In this document: positions 27,560 to 39,798 of the stretch, one piece after another
Layout: each line of letters starts with the position of its first letter
Numbering within the stretch: the stretch's first letter is position 1
Assembly: GCF_007751715.1 (NCBI RefSeq)
Contig: NZ_CP036292.1
Location: forward strand, 4,161,339 to 4,225,338
Source of the DNA: Rosistilla oblonga
Lineage (GTDB): Bacteria > Planctomycetota > Planctomycetia > Pirellulales > Pirellulaceae
DNA length: 64,000 bases
Direction: 5' to 3'
Position numbers and translations under genes: made by a program
Notes under the pieces: generated by a model
What the model was told of the DNA's origin: nothing
What the model saw: the letters and a program-made list of their open reading frames with translations, nothing else
Databases searched by the model: none

Positions 27560-28143
27560 CACCGTTTTCCAAACCCTAGCATCGGCGGCATCGTTGGGCC
27601 GCTCTCCAAGCAACGTCATACACAACTTCCCCCGCCACGTCACGGGCGAATTATGCCGTCGGTACGTTTCGTCATTCGCGAAGTTCCGCGGTTACAGATT
27701 CGGGACCTTCTGCGAACCCGACGCGTTAGCGAGAAACAGCCTGGATTCCGACGCCGGAGTATCGGATTGCCAAAGGTCTGCAACGTTTCAGGCTGCAAGT
27801 CCGATTCGCCCTCAGCCGATGCCGCTGGGAATTGACTAAAAAAATGAGCGAGGCGACACTGTAAGAGGTGCCCCTTTTGCGTTTCACACCCGCGCGACGC
27901 ACTCGGCAGATCCTCGGAGGGGACCAGCGGAGCTTCCCTCCATCGTCCTCGCAACGAGCGAGCCCAGCAGGATTTGCCGCCGCACCGTGTCATCGCGGGC
28001 AGATCGTGTCGTGTCGCATGAGGTGGCAGCGGATCGAAGTCCCCTTCCGCGGTGAACGCCTCGGCAAAAAAACGGTTACCCAGCGGCCCCCCGCCCCGAA
28101 CTGTCGCCGCATGGTGACAAAGTTACAGCGAATCGAGACCTTC
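27560..28143. other. Divergent intergenic region before uvrA
   Basis: A 584-base spacer between the LptF/G-like gene and uvrA, so it should hold both promoters. The uvrA frame is open back to 27868 but those 92 codons do not look like UvrA. I see no conserved small gene, no repeat of the families found elsewhere and no clear LexA-type operator by eye. Confidence 0.4.
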
Positions 28144-31143
<3,000 letters not shown>

Positions 31144-31162
31144 TCGCTCGCCTGGCAAGCGG

Positions 31163-31546
31163 TTACGCCGTGGTGAGCATACCTTTGTGTTCGTCGTAGA
31201 TCACCACGCCGTCGCAATAGACGGTAAAACGCACGATCTGCAGCAGGTGATTGAACTTCATCTCGATCCGGCCAGGCTTCGCGGTTCCAGCGACTTCCGC
31301 CGGCCAGACGAAATCGATGCGGGGATGGATTCTGAGCCAACTGATTCGGTGCCAGACGCAGATCTGGCCGACGTAGACCCGTTGGCGAAAGTATTTGCCG
31401 TCGTAATCGAGTTGAGCTTGAAAGGGCTCTGCAAACGTGATCGTGCGATGCAGCAGACCGCGAGCGACGCGGGTGTCCCGGTGCATCAATTGCCCGGGAC
31501 TCTCTTCGATCGGCGGCGGTGAAGCGTAGGGATTGAGGTCGTTCAT
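31163..31546 (-). CDS. Hypothetical protein with NPYASPP N-terminus
   Basis: A 127-residue protein that begins MNDLNPYASPPPIEE. A short Asn-Pro-Tyr-Ala-Ser-Pro start of this kind recurs in many small planctomycete proteins. The rest is a single beta-rich domain with several Trp and aromatic residues (VWHRISWLRIHPRIDFVWP) and no membrane helix or signal peptide. I recognise no family. ATG 31546 is preferred over an upstream start at 31591 for its typical N-terminus. It is convergent with uvrA, with only 19 bases between their stop codons. Confidence 0.6.
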   Translation of the reverse strand: MNDLNPYASPPPIEESPGQLMHRDTRVARGLLHRTITFAEPFQAQLDYDGKYFRQRVYVGQICVWHRISWLRIHPRIDFVWPAEVAGTAKPGRIEMKFNHLLQIVRFTVYCDGVVIYDEHKGMLTTA

Positions 31547-31613
31547 CCGTTTTCCCCAACGCTTCGACGATCGGGCCTCTGAAGTGGACAAAGCAGGTCG
31601 TATTGTATTTTTT

Positions 31614-31831
31614 CGTTTAACCGCGATCCGTTCAACGATGCGTAGTGGACGAAGCTACGAGTCCTTTTGCATCAGACCAAATCGCTGGGACTCGTAACCT
31701 CGTCCACTACATCCCGCCGCCAATTCTTGCGACGGTCCGAGGCTCCTTCGTTGAACGGTATTGCGTTTAACCGCGAGCCCATCGGGCCGCGCGGCCCTGA
31801 AAAACGCGGGGCGATGCCCGCGCGGTTAAAC
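31614..31831. repeat. Composite palindromic element, copy B (inverted)
   Basis: Reverse-complement relative of the element at 21271-21458. It has a CGTTTAACCGCG arm at 31614, a 69-bp inner hairpin at 31642-31710 bounded by GTAGTGGACGA and TCGTCCACTAC, outer arm sequence CTTCGTTGAACGGTATT, and at 31764-31831 a complete short unit of the CGTTTAACCG...CGCGGTTAAAC repeat. It fills the gap between the NPYASPP gene and the DJ-1/PfpI gene. No coding capacity. Confidence 0.88.
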
Positions 31832-31853
31832 TAGAAAACTCCCTGCTTGCTGC

Positions 31854-32453
31854 TTAGCCTGCGGCGACGGCCGCTTCTTCGCGTGCTTTGACTAACAGAT
31901 CGATCCACGGGCCGACATAGAAGCCGTTGTCGTGGAAGGTTCGTCCGCTGACGAGGTTGCCATCGATCACGCAAGCTTCGTTGACGAACGTGCCACCGCA
32001 GACTTCGAGGTCGAACTTGCACTTCGGCACCGTCGCCATCTTGCGTCCGCGAACGCAATCGGCGTAGGCGGGGATCTCGACGCCATGGCAAACGCTGGCG
32101 ATCGGTTTGCCCGCTTCGAAAAAGTGCTTTGTGACGCGGACGAGGTCTTCATCGTAGCGGATGTATTCGGGAGCCCGACCGCCGGAGAACATGATCCCCG
32201 CGTATTCATCCTCTTTGATTTCCGAAAACGCGACGTCGGCGTTGATCGTGTAGCCTTCCCATTCCTTGGTGATCGTCCAGCCCGGCTTCACTTCGTGCAT
32301 CACCATTTGATAAAGGCGTTTTTCTGGAGCGGCCACAACGGGTTGAAAGCCAGCTTCTTGCAGTCGGTAGTAGGGGTACATCGTGTCGAGCGTCTCGGAC
32401 GCGTCGCCGATGATGATCAGAACTTTGGGTTTATCGGAGGGGGCGTTTGTCAT
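31854..32453 (-). CDS. DJ-1/PfpI family protein
   Basis: A 199-residue protein of the class I glutamine amidotransferase-like fold. The nucleophile elbow is ASVCHGVEI with Cys122 and His123, and the partner acid Glu20 sits in GDASETLDT, as in DJ-1/PfpI proteins. Members act as glyoxalases, chaperones, amidases or proteases; the sequence does not decide which. ATG 32453 follows AGGAAG, so I leave out the open frame to 32549. It is divergent from deoC across 199 bases. Confidence 0.88.
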   Translation of the reverse strand: MTNAPSDKPKVLIIIGDASETLDTMYPYYRLQEAGFQPVVAAPEKRLYQMVMHEVKPGWTITKEWEGYTINADVAFSEIKEDEYAGIMFSGGRAPEYIRYDEDLVRVTKHFFEAGKPIASVCHGVEIPAYADCVRGRKMATVPKCKFDLEVCGGTFVNEACVIDGNLVSGRTFHDNGFYVGPWIDLLVKAREEAAVAAG

Positions 32454-32652
32454 CGATTCTTCCTGAACCTGGTGGCTCGGTGCGCTGAAACTCGCCAGCA
32501 TCCGGCGAGGGTAAGTTTCGCGGCATTGTAGCACACCGCTTGGGACCACTGGAATTGGTGCCCCATATAGAACCGACGTCCGGTTCGATCCATAATCTCA
32601 GTCGCGGAAACCGACGCCTCACCTTAGAACAATCCCCAAGGAAGAAATTGTC

Positions 32653-33378
32653 ATGGATTATCGATACGAAGAGATCGCGAAGATGCTGGACCATTCGCTG
32701 CTGCAGCCCTTCTTGAAGACCGAAACGCTGGAGGCGGGGATCTCGTTGGCGCTGGCGTACGATGTGGCTAGCGTTTGCATCCTGCCGTATTACGTGAAGC
32801 GCTGCGCCGATCGGTTGGCAGGGAGCACGGTTCAAACTAGCACGACGATCGGGTTCCCACACGGCGGGCACACGACAGCGATCAAAGCCGCCGAAGCACA
32901 ACAAGCGATCGACGACGGATGCCAGGAATTGGACATGGTCGTGAACATCTCGAAGGTCCTCAGCGGCGACTGGGACTACGTCACTCGCGATATCAAGGCC
33001 GTCATCGATGTGGCTCACGCCGCCGGTCAGAAGGTGAAGGTGATCTTCGAGAACTGCTACCTCGACGCGGATCAGAAGTCGCGGTTGTGCGCGATCTGCA
33101 GCGAACTTGGCGCCGATTGGGTCAAGACCTCGACCGGCTACGGCACCGGTGGCGCGACGCTGGAAGACCTGCAGCTGATGCGAGAGAAATCGGCCGCAGA
33201 GGTTCAAGTCAAAGCGGCCGGCGGAGTCCGCGATCTCGACCGCTTGCTGGAAGTCCGCGAGTTGGGAGTCACCCGTGTCGGTGCCAGCGCCACGCAGACG
33301 ATACTAGATGAGTGTCGGCGACGATTGAAACTGGAGCCCATTGATTTTGATGAGTTGAAAAACACGTCGAGTTATTGA
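32653..33378 (+). CDS. deoC: Deoxyribose-phosphate aldolase
   Basis: A 241-residue class I aldolase that splits 2-deoxyribose 5-phosphate to glyceraldehyde 3-phosphate and acetaldehyde in deoxynucleoside breakdown. The Schiff-base lysine is Lys158 in VKTSTGYGTGGAT; the proton-relay Lys187 (VKAAGGV) and Asp94 (ELDMVVN) are present, and the phosphate site lies in VGASATQTI. AAGGAAG before the ATG supports the start. The last seven bases overlap the 3' end of the convergent PEP-CTERM gene. No other deo gene is near. Confidence 0.95.
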   Translation: MDYRYEEIAKMLDHSLLQPFLKTETLEAGISLALAYDVASVCILPYYVKRCADRLAGSTVQTSTTIGFPHGGHTTAIKAAEAQQAIDDGCQELDMVVNISKVLSGDWDYVTRDIKAVIDVAHAAGQKVKVIFENCYLDADQKSRLCAICSELGADWVKTSTGYGTGGATLEDLQLMREKSAAEVQVKAAGGVRDLDRLLEVRELGVTRVGASATQTILDECRRRLKLEPIDFDELKNTSSY

Positions 33379-34217
33379 TTTTGTAACGCTTCAGGCGACT
33401 CGGCCATCGCGGGGATTTCGCGAGCGACTCGCGATCGCTTCGCCTTGCGGCGTGCGATGCCCAGCACCGCTCCGCCGCCAAACAATGTCAACAGCATCGA
33501 AGCCGGCTCGGGAACGCCGGCTGTCGCCTGTAAATCGGCGGTGATCGCCAACTGCACCGCCGAGATATTGAAATCGGTATCAACCGACATATTACTAAGA
33601 CTAAAGGTCAGAGCTGGTTCCATATCGGTCAGGCCGTCCGCTGGGAGATCAAAGTTTCCCGATACCGGCGCAGCCTCGCTGAACGATACCGTATCGATCC
33701 CATTGGTTATGTCGACAATCGTAGTATCTCCAAAGTCATTGAAATCGATCTGCCGAAACGCGAGCGATGTCGCTCCCAGCGTCGGATTCGAAATCATGTT
33801 AAACGATCCGTCGATGTAGTTGGTCAGATCGACGCTCAGCCCCGACAAACTGATCGTCACCGATTCCCCCGATCCGATCACGCTGTTGCTTCCCAAGCCA
33901 AGCGCCGAGCCGCCTGTGTTTAGGTTCAGCCCCATCGCGGCGTTCCAGCTGATATCCAGCGAAAACTCGATCCCCGTCCCCGCGTCGCGGAAGAAATAGG
34001 TATCGCCGTACGTCGGCGATACGTTGTCCGGTATCCCCGTCGGCCCCTGGGCTTGCACAGCGTTGTTGGCATCGTAGGGCGTCATCGGAGAACTTGTATT
34101 CGCCGCAGAGGTCATGTCGAGCACCGGCGTGAACGTGATGACGTCCGCATTGGCTGTGACCATCAAGCCAACGGAGGCGATCGCTGCAATGGTTCGTATT
34201 GGAAAGATCGTCGTCAT
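33372..34217 (-). CDS. PEP-CTERM sorted surface protein
   Basis: A 281-residue exported protein. ATG 34217 follows AGGAGAAG, and the signal peptide ends near VTANA. The mature part is low in Lys, rich in Ser, Thr, Asp and Gly and beta-strand-like. Near the C-terminus comes the sorting signal VPEPASMLLTLFGGG, a hydrophobic helix and a basic cluster (ARRKAKRSR), the mark of exosortase substrates. Unusually about 16 more residues follow the basic cluster. It should be transferred to the cell surface and processed by an exosortase, which is not in the window. The function of the mature domain is unknown. Confidence 0.85.
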   Translation of the reverse strand: MTTIFPIRTIAAIASVGLMVTANADVITFTPVLDMTSAANTSSPMTPYDANNAVQAQGPTGIPDNVSPTYGDTYFFRDAGTGIEFSLDISWNAAMGLNLNTGGSALGLGSNSVIGSGESVTISLSGLSVDLTNYIDGSFNMISNPTLGATSLAFRQIDFNDFGDTTIVDITNGIDTVSFSEAAPVSGNFDLPADGLTDMEPALTFSLSNMSVDTDFNISAVQLAITADLQATAGVPEPASMLLTLFGGGAVLGIARRKAKRSRVAREIPAMAESPEALQNQ

Positions 34218-34517
34218 CTTGGTCTTCTCCTGGCGCGGCCCAGCTGTAATCGGATTCGAAACAAACCGATGAACAAATGTACCGAACCCGCAACGCAAAG
34301 GCAATCTATGCTACAATAAGATTCAGGTTTTCAGATTCTGAGCGATATGACGCCAGTGTTTTGCGGCGTTTGCGACCATTCGAATCACCCAGAATTTGGG
34401 ACTTCTTGGACATCTGCAATCCGCAACAGGGCGACATCAAATCTCCTCGATCGATCGGGAGACTGGTATGAGGTTTGCTCGTTGATGAGGTGTTTCTAAC
34501 CTTGGGAGACGAATCCG
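34218..34517. other. Intergenic region, no gene seen
   Basis: A 300-base divergent spacer between the PEP-CTERM gene and the next plus-strand gene. It should carry the PEP-CTERM promoter. No repeat, RNA gene or small frame with a ribosome binding site was recognised. Confidence 0.4.
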
Positions 34518-34865
34518 ATGCCAATGAATAAACAATACGTCGTCGAGTTTTTTGGTGGCCCAATGGATGGCCACATCGAACCGGTCGCCGAATCGCTGAA
34601 CCCCTTTGTCGTTTTCCCAAGTCGGGTACCTGTGCGTGGTCGAGGATTTTTGGCGGGCCTGTTCCATTTTTGGCGGCGGCCCAAAAAACAGCAGCCGAGC
34701 GTCCTGGCGGTTTACGAACTGCACTGCGTTGGCTTGCAGCAGCGTTACCAGCACGTCCGCTCGATCGAAGCCAGCGGTATCGAGATCGTGCCGATCGGCA
34801 CACAAGCGGTCATCTCCGCACCGCGCTCGTCCCAACGTGGGCCCTCCTCGACGTCGGCTAGCTGA
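34518..34865 (+). CDS. Hypothetical protein with FGGPMDGH motif
   Basis: A 115-residue predicted protein starting MPMNKQYVVEFFGGPMDGH. A GGPMDG-type start occurs in several short proteins of unknown role. GGGAG lies about ten bases upstream of the ATG. The middle is basic (RGFLAGLFHFWRRPKKQQ) followed by a beta-strand segment (VLAVYELHCVGLQQRYQHV), and the C-terminal 15 residues are low complexity. There is no signal peptide. Coding potential is moderate; overlapping minus-strand frames are less convincing. No function can be given. Confidence 0.55.
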   Translation: MPMNKQYVVEFFGGPMDGHIEPVAESLNPFVVFPSRVPVRGRGFLAGLFHFWRRPKKQQPSVLAVYELHCVGLQQRYQHVRSIEASGIEIVPIGTQAVISAPRSSQRGPSSTSAS

Positions 34866-35062
34866 GCCGAGATCGGACTCGACCGCCATACGGCGTTCCG
34901 CGACGCATCCCCGAGATTATGAATCCCGCGTCCGAACGTGCTCCGGCACTTTCCGCCGCAGCGGCTCACTTTGTTGTCGATCCTACCGCCCCGCGATCGA
35001 CTACATGACAATCGCCGAGGCACATTGTCTGGCGTACGGTCTGCAATTGAGGAGCGAGGGAA

Positions 35063-35446
35063 ATGAAATTTGTCTGTTTGGGATACATCGACGAGACGCG
35101 TTTTGCTGATCTAACTCAGGCTCAGAGAGACGAAACGATGGAAGCTTGTTTCGCTTACGACGACGAACTGCGTCGGGGCGGACATTTCATTGGTGGCGAG
35201 GCTCTGCAATCGGCTCGCAACGCCGTCACTCTGCGGATCAAAGAGGGCAAGGTCGACGTGATCGACGGGCCCTATGCCGAGACCAAGGAGGTATTGGGCG
35301 GGATCTTGCTGCTCAAAGCCAACGACTTGAATCACGCGATCGCGTTGATGTCGCAGCACCCCGGCGTTACGGTGGGGCCTTTCGAGATTCGTCCCGCCGA
35401 CGCTCAGATCAATGCAATGATCGCCGCGCGGCAAACGAACACTTAA
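35063..35446 (+). CDS. YCII-related (DGPF) domain protein
   Basis: A 127-residue single-domain protein of the YCII/DGPF family, a small alpha/beta barrel of the dimeric ferredoxin-like fold. The family motif appears as [15 protein letters not shown] (about residues 71-85), preceded by a His/Gly segment ([10 protein letters not shown]) and followed by an [10 protein letters not shown] helix. GGAGCGAGGG precedes the ATG. Members often occur beside ECF sigma factors and are thought to be enzymes or stress proteins. The role here is unknown. A second member follows 114 bases downstream. Confidence 0.88.
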   Translation: MKFVCLGYIDETRFADLTQAQRDETMEACFAYDDELRRGGHFIGGEALQSARNAVTLRIKEGKVDVIDGPYAETKEVLGGILLLKANDLNHAIALMSQHPGVTVGPFEIRPADAQINAMIAARQTNT

Positions 35447-35560
35447 ACATCTGCAATCAACTCTTGCGACAGTGACGATGGCGTGGCATGACTTTTAAGA
35501 AGCGGTCATCAAACGGAGTCGTCAGTCATCAAAGATCAATCGAAAGACGAGGGTTCTGCC

Positions 35561-35917
35561 ATGAAATACATGATGCTGATCTACGGATCCGAAGAGGGAT
35601 GGACCGAGCCCGAGCGGGAGGCGTGTATGCGAGAATCGATGGCGATCTGCGACGAACTTACCCAACAGGGAAAGTGGATCGCGTCGTCGCCGTTGCACTC
35701 GGTGACGACGGCGACCAGTGTCCGTGTCCGCGAGGGGAAACGACAAGTCACCGACGGGCCTTTTGCGGAAACGACCGAACAACTGGGCGGATATTACATC
35801 ATCGATGTCGACGATCTCGACGAAGCGATCGCAATCGCCTCCCGGCTGCCGCCCGCGAAAAAAGGGACCGTCGAGATCCGACCGCTCTTTCCGCTTCCCG
35901 AGCGCGAACCGCAGTAG
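35561..35917 (+). CDS. YCII-related (DGPF) domain protein, second copy
   Basis: A 118-residue protein of the same family as its upstream neighbour, with a clearer canonical start (MKYMMLIYGSEEGW) and the motif VTDGPFAETTEQLGGYYIID. The two proteins share fold and motif order but are well diverged, so this is an old duplication or a pairing of paralogues. The C-terminus EIRPLFPLPERE is typical of the family. Tandem order and spacing suggest cotranscription with the first copy. Confidence 0.9.
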   Translation: MKYMMLIYGSEEGWTEPEREACMRESMAICDELTQQGKWIASSPLHSVTTATSVRVREGKRQVTDGPFAETTEQLGGYYIIDVDDLDEAIAIASRLPPAKKGTVEIRPLFPLPEREPQ

Positions 35918-35993
35918 CCCCACGTCGGTGAAGTCGACGCACTTAACATCGCATCTCTACGTCACCGAATAACGCCAGCCAACCGAAAAACGC

Positions 35994-38387
35994 TTATCCG
36001 TTATCATCCGAAAGGCGATCGACCTTGCGGTAGAGGTAGGCGTCGGAGGTGAGCAGCGACGCGAGCAGAGCTTTCATGCTGCCGCCGCTCTCTTGATAAG
36101 CCTGATAGGCGTCCTGCAATACCGGAGCATCGTGGATCGTTTCGTTGCGGCCCATCCAGAAACGGAAGGCGTGGCGGACGAAGACCTGTTGCACGCGCTG
36201 GCTGGTCGCCAAGCGATCGATCATCTCCAACGCGTTTTCGACGGGGCCGTCCAGCCCGGGATCGCCGCTGTCGATGATCGCACCGCTCGTGTCGACTGGC
36301 TTCTTCTGCTCTTCGGTCCGGTACAGTCCCAGATGGTTGTACATTTCAAACGGCAGCCCCAGCGGGTCCATCTTGCGATGGCAACGCCAACATTCATCGG
36401 CTCGCGTCACACGCATCCGACGCCGCAACGTCGACTTCGGCTCGACGGGCAGCATCGCATCGACAGTGATCGGAACATCGGGGACCGCGTCGCCGAGCAG
36501 ACGTTCGCGAATCCAACGGCCACGCAAAATCGCGTGGTTGTCCATCGCATCGGTATGCGCGACCAACCAGCTGGGATGCGTCAGGATTCCTCTCCGCTGA
36601 TCGGGCGGCAGAGTCGTCAGCGTTCGAGCCGTTTTCAGCGGTTTGACGACCTGGGCAACACGGGCGTGAATCGTTTCCCCTTTGGGCAGCTTCGCCTTCT
36701 CGATCGTCACGCGCCGCGTCTGTCGCGCGGGCTTCTTCCCCTCGACCGCTTTTGGCTTCGGCGGCGGATCGGAGCTGATGAACTGGCCAAAGTAAGGTGC
36801 ATCCTGCGGTGCGTTGTAGACGACGCGGTCGGTGGTCAGCAGCTCGCCCAGAACGTTTTTGTCTTCCTGCAGAATCAGTTCGACCAAACGATCGGTGTTG
36901 GCGGTCATCGCAAACATCGCCCGATAATGCTTCTCGGCGTTGAACTCACCGCCGGCACTTATCAACGCTTTGTTGTCCTTGCAGACATGCCCCGCGCGGT
37001 CGTAATCGAAGAACTCACGAAAGAACTGCAGCACCCGCGGCTTCCGAATACTGTCGTCGGCCAGAATCCGATCGATCTCGCGCTTTGCATCCTGCCGTGT
37101 CTTTAAACGCCCGTCGGCAACCGCTTGCTGCAACGCTTCGTCCGGCGGGATGTAGCTGAAAGCCGCATTGATCGCCAACGCCAGCTCTTGGTCCTGCAAA
37201 AGGACGCGGCCATATTGGTCGGGCGTCCCGTATTCGGCTAACTCGGGACGAAACAGCGCGTCGCGATCCAAGAAGATCGGCGTCAGACCAAGCAACGCCC
37301 CATCCTCTTTCCCAAGGTCGGCGATCGCATCGTTTAATAGTCCCAGATATTCGGCGGTCTCCGCGTCGGTCGGCGGGCGACAGGTCAAGGCTTCGAACAG
37401 ATAGTTGACAGCCGCGATTCGATCCTGCTGCGTATCGTTCTCCTTGGCCATCAGGTCGTGGACGGGAGTGATCGGGCGCTTGGGCGATTTGCCATAAAAA
37501 AGGCTTTGCGCCAGCCCGCGCAAATCGCCATGTTTGTACTTCTTGTCGATCTGGCCGACCTTGTCGGCGAACTGATACGGTTCGGCATCGGGTCCGTAGG
37601 CCATGAATCGCAAAATGTCTTCGGCCGTGTTGGCGATCTGAGTCGCTTCGGATCCGTTCACCGAATAGAGGTTGGCGTAGTTTCGCAGCCCATGGTGATT
37701 TTCGGTCGTTAGCATCGGCGGGAATCCGGTGATCGCGGCGGCATAAGCGGCCGTGCCTCCGACCCAACCAATCACGCGATCCAGTCCGTAATAGACTTTC
37801 ACTTCGCCATCGAGATTCGGATTGATGTGATCGCCGCGAGTTCGCAATCCGGGGCGTTTGGGATCGAAGTCGGGTTCACGCGTGATCAGCTCGTTCAATC
37901 GCGTTAGGTGTTCCTGAGGATGCAGACGCCACAGCCGCGCCGGTGTGGAGGTCGGCTCGATCCATTCAGGGATCTCTCCGAACAGCAGATCATGATCTAG
38001 ATGATTTCCCTTGGTCGGATGCAGGTGCGTTTGGAATCCGCCGTGATCCTTCATCGCCCGCTGCAATTCCGCGGTGATCCACGTCGACAGCTTCCAACGC
38101 AGGATCGGATCGGGCTGCAATTCTTCCGCCGGCGGCATCTCTTTTAGCGCAACCTGTTCCCAAACCGTCTTCCAAAGCTCGGCGTTGTCGATGGTGACGG
38201 TGGAGAGTTCATCGAGAGCGACGCCACCTTCCTGCGTGTTGGCGTCGTGGCAATCGATGCAGTACTGCTGTAGGAACTGTGTCGCCATCGCGTCTGACAT
38301 CGGCGACTGATCCGCCACCACGCACGATCCAAGCGATGGTACGATCAGTAAAAACGCAAGCAATGAAGAGAGTCGGAGCATTGGCAT
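35994..38387 (-). CDS. Planctomycete-type heme c protein (DUF1592/DUF1588/DUF1585)
   Basis: A 797-residue exported protein. After an N-terminal signal segment with a possible lipobox (PSLGSC) comes one heme c site, CIDCH at residues 43-47. The long remainder fits the DUF1592-DUF1588-DUF1585 domain series found in planctomycetes and Verrucomicrobia: a segment with RILADDSIRKPRVLQFFREFF, then the RGILTHPSWLVAHTDAMDNH region, and a C-terminal part with CWRCHRKMDPLGLPFE, which includes a second CxxCH (CWRCH). Expected partners are DUF1552 proteins, and one is encoded just upstream. The reaction is unknown. A GTG 21 bases upstream is an alternative start. Confidence 0.85.
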   Translation of the reverse strand: MPMLRLSSLLAFLLIVPSLGSCVVADQSPMSDAMATQFLQQYCIDCHDANTQEGGVALDELSTVTIDNAELWKTVWEQVALKEMPPAEELQPDPILRWKLSTWITAELQRAMKDHGGFQTHLHPTKGNHLDHDLLFGEIPEWIEPTSTPARLWRLHPQEHLTRLNELITREPDFDPKRPGLRTRGDHINPNLDGEVKVYYGLDRVIGWVGGTAAYAAAITGFPPMLTTENHHGLRNYANLYSVNGSEATQIANTAEDILRFMAYGPDAEPYQFADKVGQIDKKYKHGDLRGLAQSLFYGKSPKRPITPVHDLMAKENDTQQDRIAAVNYLFEALTCRPPTDAETAEYLGLLNDAIADLGKEDGALLGLTPIFLDRDALFRPELAEYGTPDQYGRVLLQDQELALAINAAFSYIPPDEALQQAVADGRLKTRQDAKREIDRILADDSIRKPRVLQFFREFFDYDRAGHVCKDNKALISAGGEFNAEKHYRAMFAMTANTDRLVELILQEDKNVLGELLTTDRVVYNAPQDAPYFGQFISSDPPPKPKAVEGKKPARQTRRVTIEKAKLPKGETIHARVAQVVKPLKTARTLTTLPPDQRRGILTHPSWLVAHTDAMDNHAILRGRWIRERLLGDAVPDVPITVDAMLPVEPKSTLRRRMRVTRADECWRCHRKMDPLGLPFEMYNHLGLYRTEEQKKPVDTSGAIIDSGDPGLDGPVENALEMIDRLATSQRVQQVFVRHAFRFWMGRNETIHDAPVLQDAYQAYQESGGSMKALLASLLTSDAYLYRKVDRLSDDNG

Positions 38388-38478
38388 CGGTTTCAAAGTC
38401 AGTGGCACGCCGCGGATTGCAGATTGAGATCGGATTCGTCGTTCACAGCTGTGGCGAATGTTCAGCCGTCAAGTCGCG

Positions 38479-39798
38479 TTAGGCCATGATCTCTTCGATC
38501 GGGCCGACCTTGGTGTCGTGCACTCCCGCCGTGTTCTTGTTCATGTTAAATCGGTCGCGAGTGTCGCCAACCGCATGCAGCAGCGTGGTGTAGAGTGCAT
38601 TGATCGGACGCTTGTCGTTCATCTGGATGAACTGCCCCGTTTTCAACCGACCGGCGCAATTGCCCAACAAGATGAAGGGCCAGTTGTCGCCATTGGTGTG
38701 TTGCTTGTTCGCGTTGTTGCTGGTGTAGACGATCAACGTGTTGTCCATCATCGTCCCGTCTCCTTCCGGCACCGATTCCAGTTCTTTCATCAATTTGACA
38801 AGCATCTGACAGTTGTATTGGCGGATCTTGATCCAGATCGGGTTGTCGGGTTGATCCATGTGGCCAAGGTTGTGGCCAGCTTGTGCGATCCCCAATCCCT
38901 TCCATGCGCCGAAGATTTCGCCCCGCCCCGAACCGATCGTCAGGACATTGGTCAGGCCTGCCTTGAGTGTTGCGATGCCAACATCCAACAGCGAATCGTG
39001 CCAGTCGGTTTCGAATTCGGGCTTGAGAAACTTGTCGCCATATTCGGGAGCAAACTTTTTCAGATGATCCGAGACGCCAGCCAATCGTTCGCGGAGACCG
39101 TTGATCTCGCGGAAACCATCGACGTAGCTGCCGTACCGCTCGCGATCGCCTTGTGGAAGCGAGCGGCCATGCTGACCGGCCAGTTGCTCGACGCGATTGA
39201 AGACCCGCGATCGGGCTTCGAAACGCTGCTTGACGTCGCCGGTTGCGATCCCACCAAAGATCATCTGGTACAGATCGTTGGGGTTGGAATGCATGAACAG
39301 CGGCTTGCCTGGACCGGCTGCCGAAAGGGTCGCCAAGGTCGGACGCGAGATCATGTTTTCCAACGCATCCATTCCGATGCACAGATGCGGCAGGATCGTC
39401 TCGGGCAGCAACTGACTCAGCTCATGATCGATCGTCGCGCCGCTGGGCGGAATCCCGATCCCACCGCGATAGCCACCCAACGCTCCGAAAAACGCGCTGT
39501 GCGATGGACTGGTGTGCCGACCATGCAGCCCGTTGATGATCGTCATCTTGTCTTTGTAAGGTTCCAACGCCTGAACCGGTTCGGGCAATGTGATCCCCGA
39601 AAGCGATGCATCGTGATCGAGCCCCTGAGGAATACAGGTCGCGGGATCGAAGCCCTGGTTTTGCAAGAAGAAGATCACGCGTCGCGGCGTTCCAGGCCGA
39701 GCTGCCGCGGCTTGCACTCGGTTCGGAACCAACGGACCACCCAACGCAGCTCCCATTCCAGCGGCTGTCCCCATTAACATCTTGCGGCGATTGATCAT
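38479..39798 (-). CDS. DUF1552 domain protein, exported
   Basis: A 439-residue protein with an N-terminal NRRKMLMG segment and hydrophobic stretch that fits a Tat-type signal. The family body is recognised from [12 protein letters not shown], the [17 protein letters not shown] segment and the later [19 protein letters not shown], which are shared with DUF1552 and more distantly with DUF1501/sulfatase-type proteins. It is encoded 91 bases before the heme protein of the same strand, so the pair is probably one operon. Its catalytic role, if any, is not known. Confidence 0.85.
   Translation of the reverse strand: MINRRKMLMGTAAGMGAALGGPLVPNRVQAAAARPGTPRRVIFFLQNQGFDPATCIPQGLDHDASLSGITLPEPVQALEPYKDKMTIINGLHGRHTSPSHSAFFGALGGYRGGIGIPPSGATIDHELSQLLPETILPHLCIGMDALENMISRPTLATLSAAGPGKPLFMHSNPNDLYQMIFGGIATGDVKQRFEARSRVFNRVEQLAGQHGRSLPQGDRERYGSYVDGFREINGLRERLAGVSDHLKKFAPEYGDKFLKPEFETDWHDSLLDVGIATLKAGLTNVLTIGSGRGEIFGAWKGLGIAQAGHNLGHMDQPDNPIWIKIRQYNCQMLVKLMKELESVPEGDGTMMDNTLIVYTSNNANKQHTNGDNWPFILLGNCAGRLKTGQFIQMNDKRPINALYTTLLHAVGDTRDRFNMNKNTAGVHDTKVGPIEEIMA

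Noticed and set aside
27868-28143. Upstream extension of uvrA
   Set aside because: The 92 extra residues do not resemble UvrA; the family N-terminus begins soon after the ATG at 28144.
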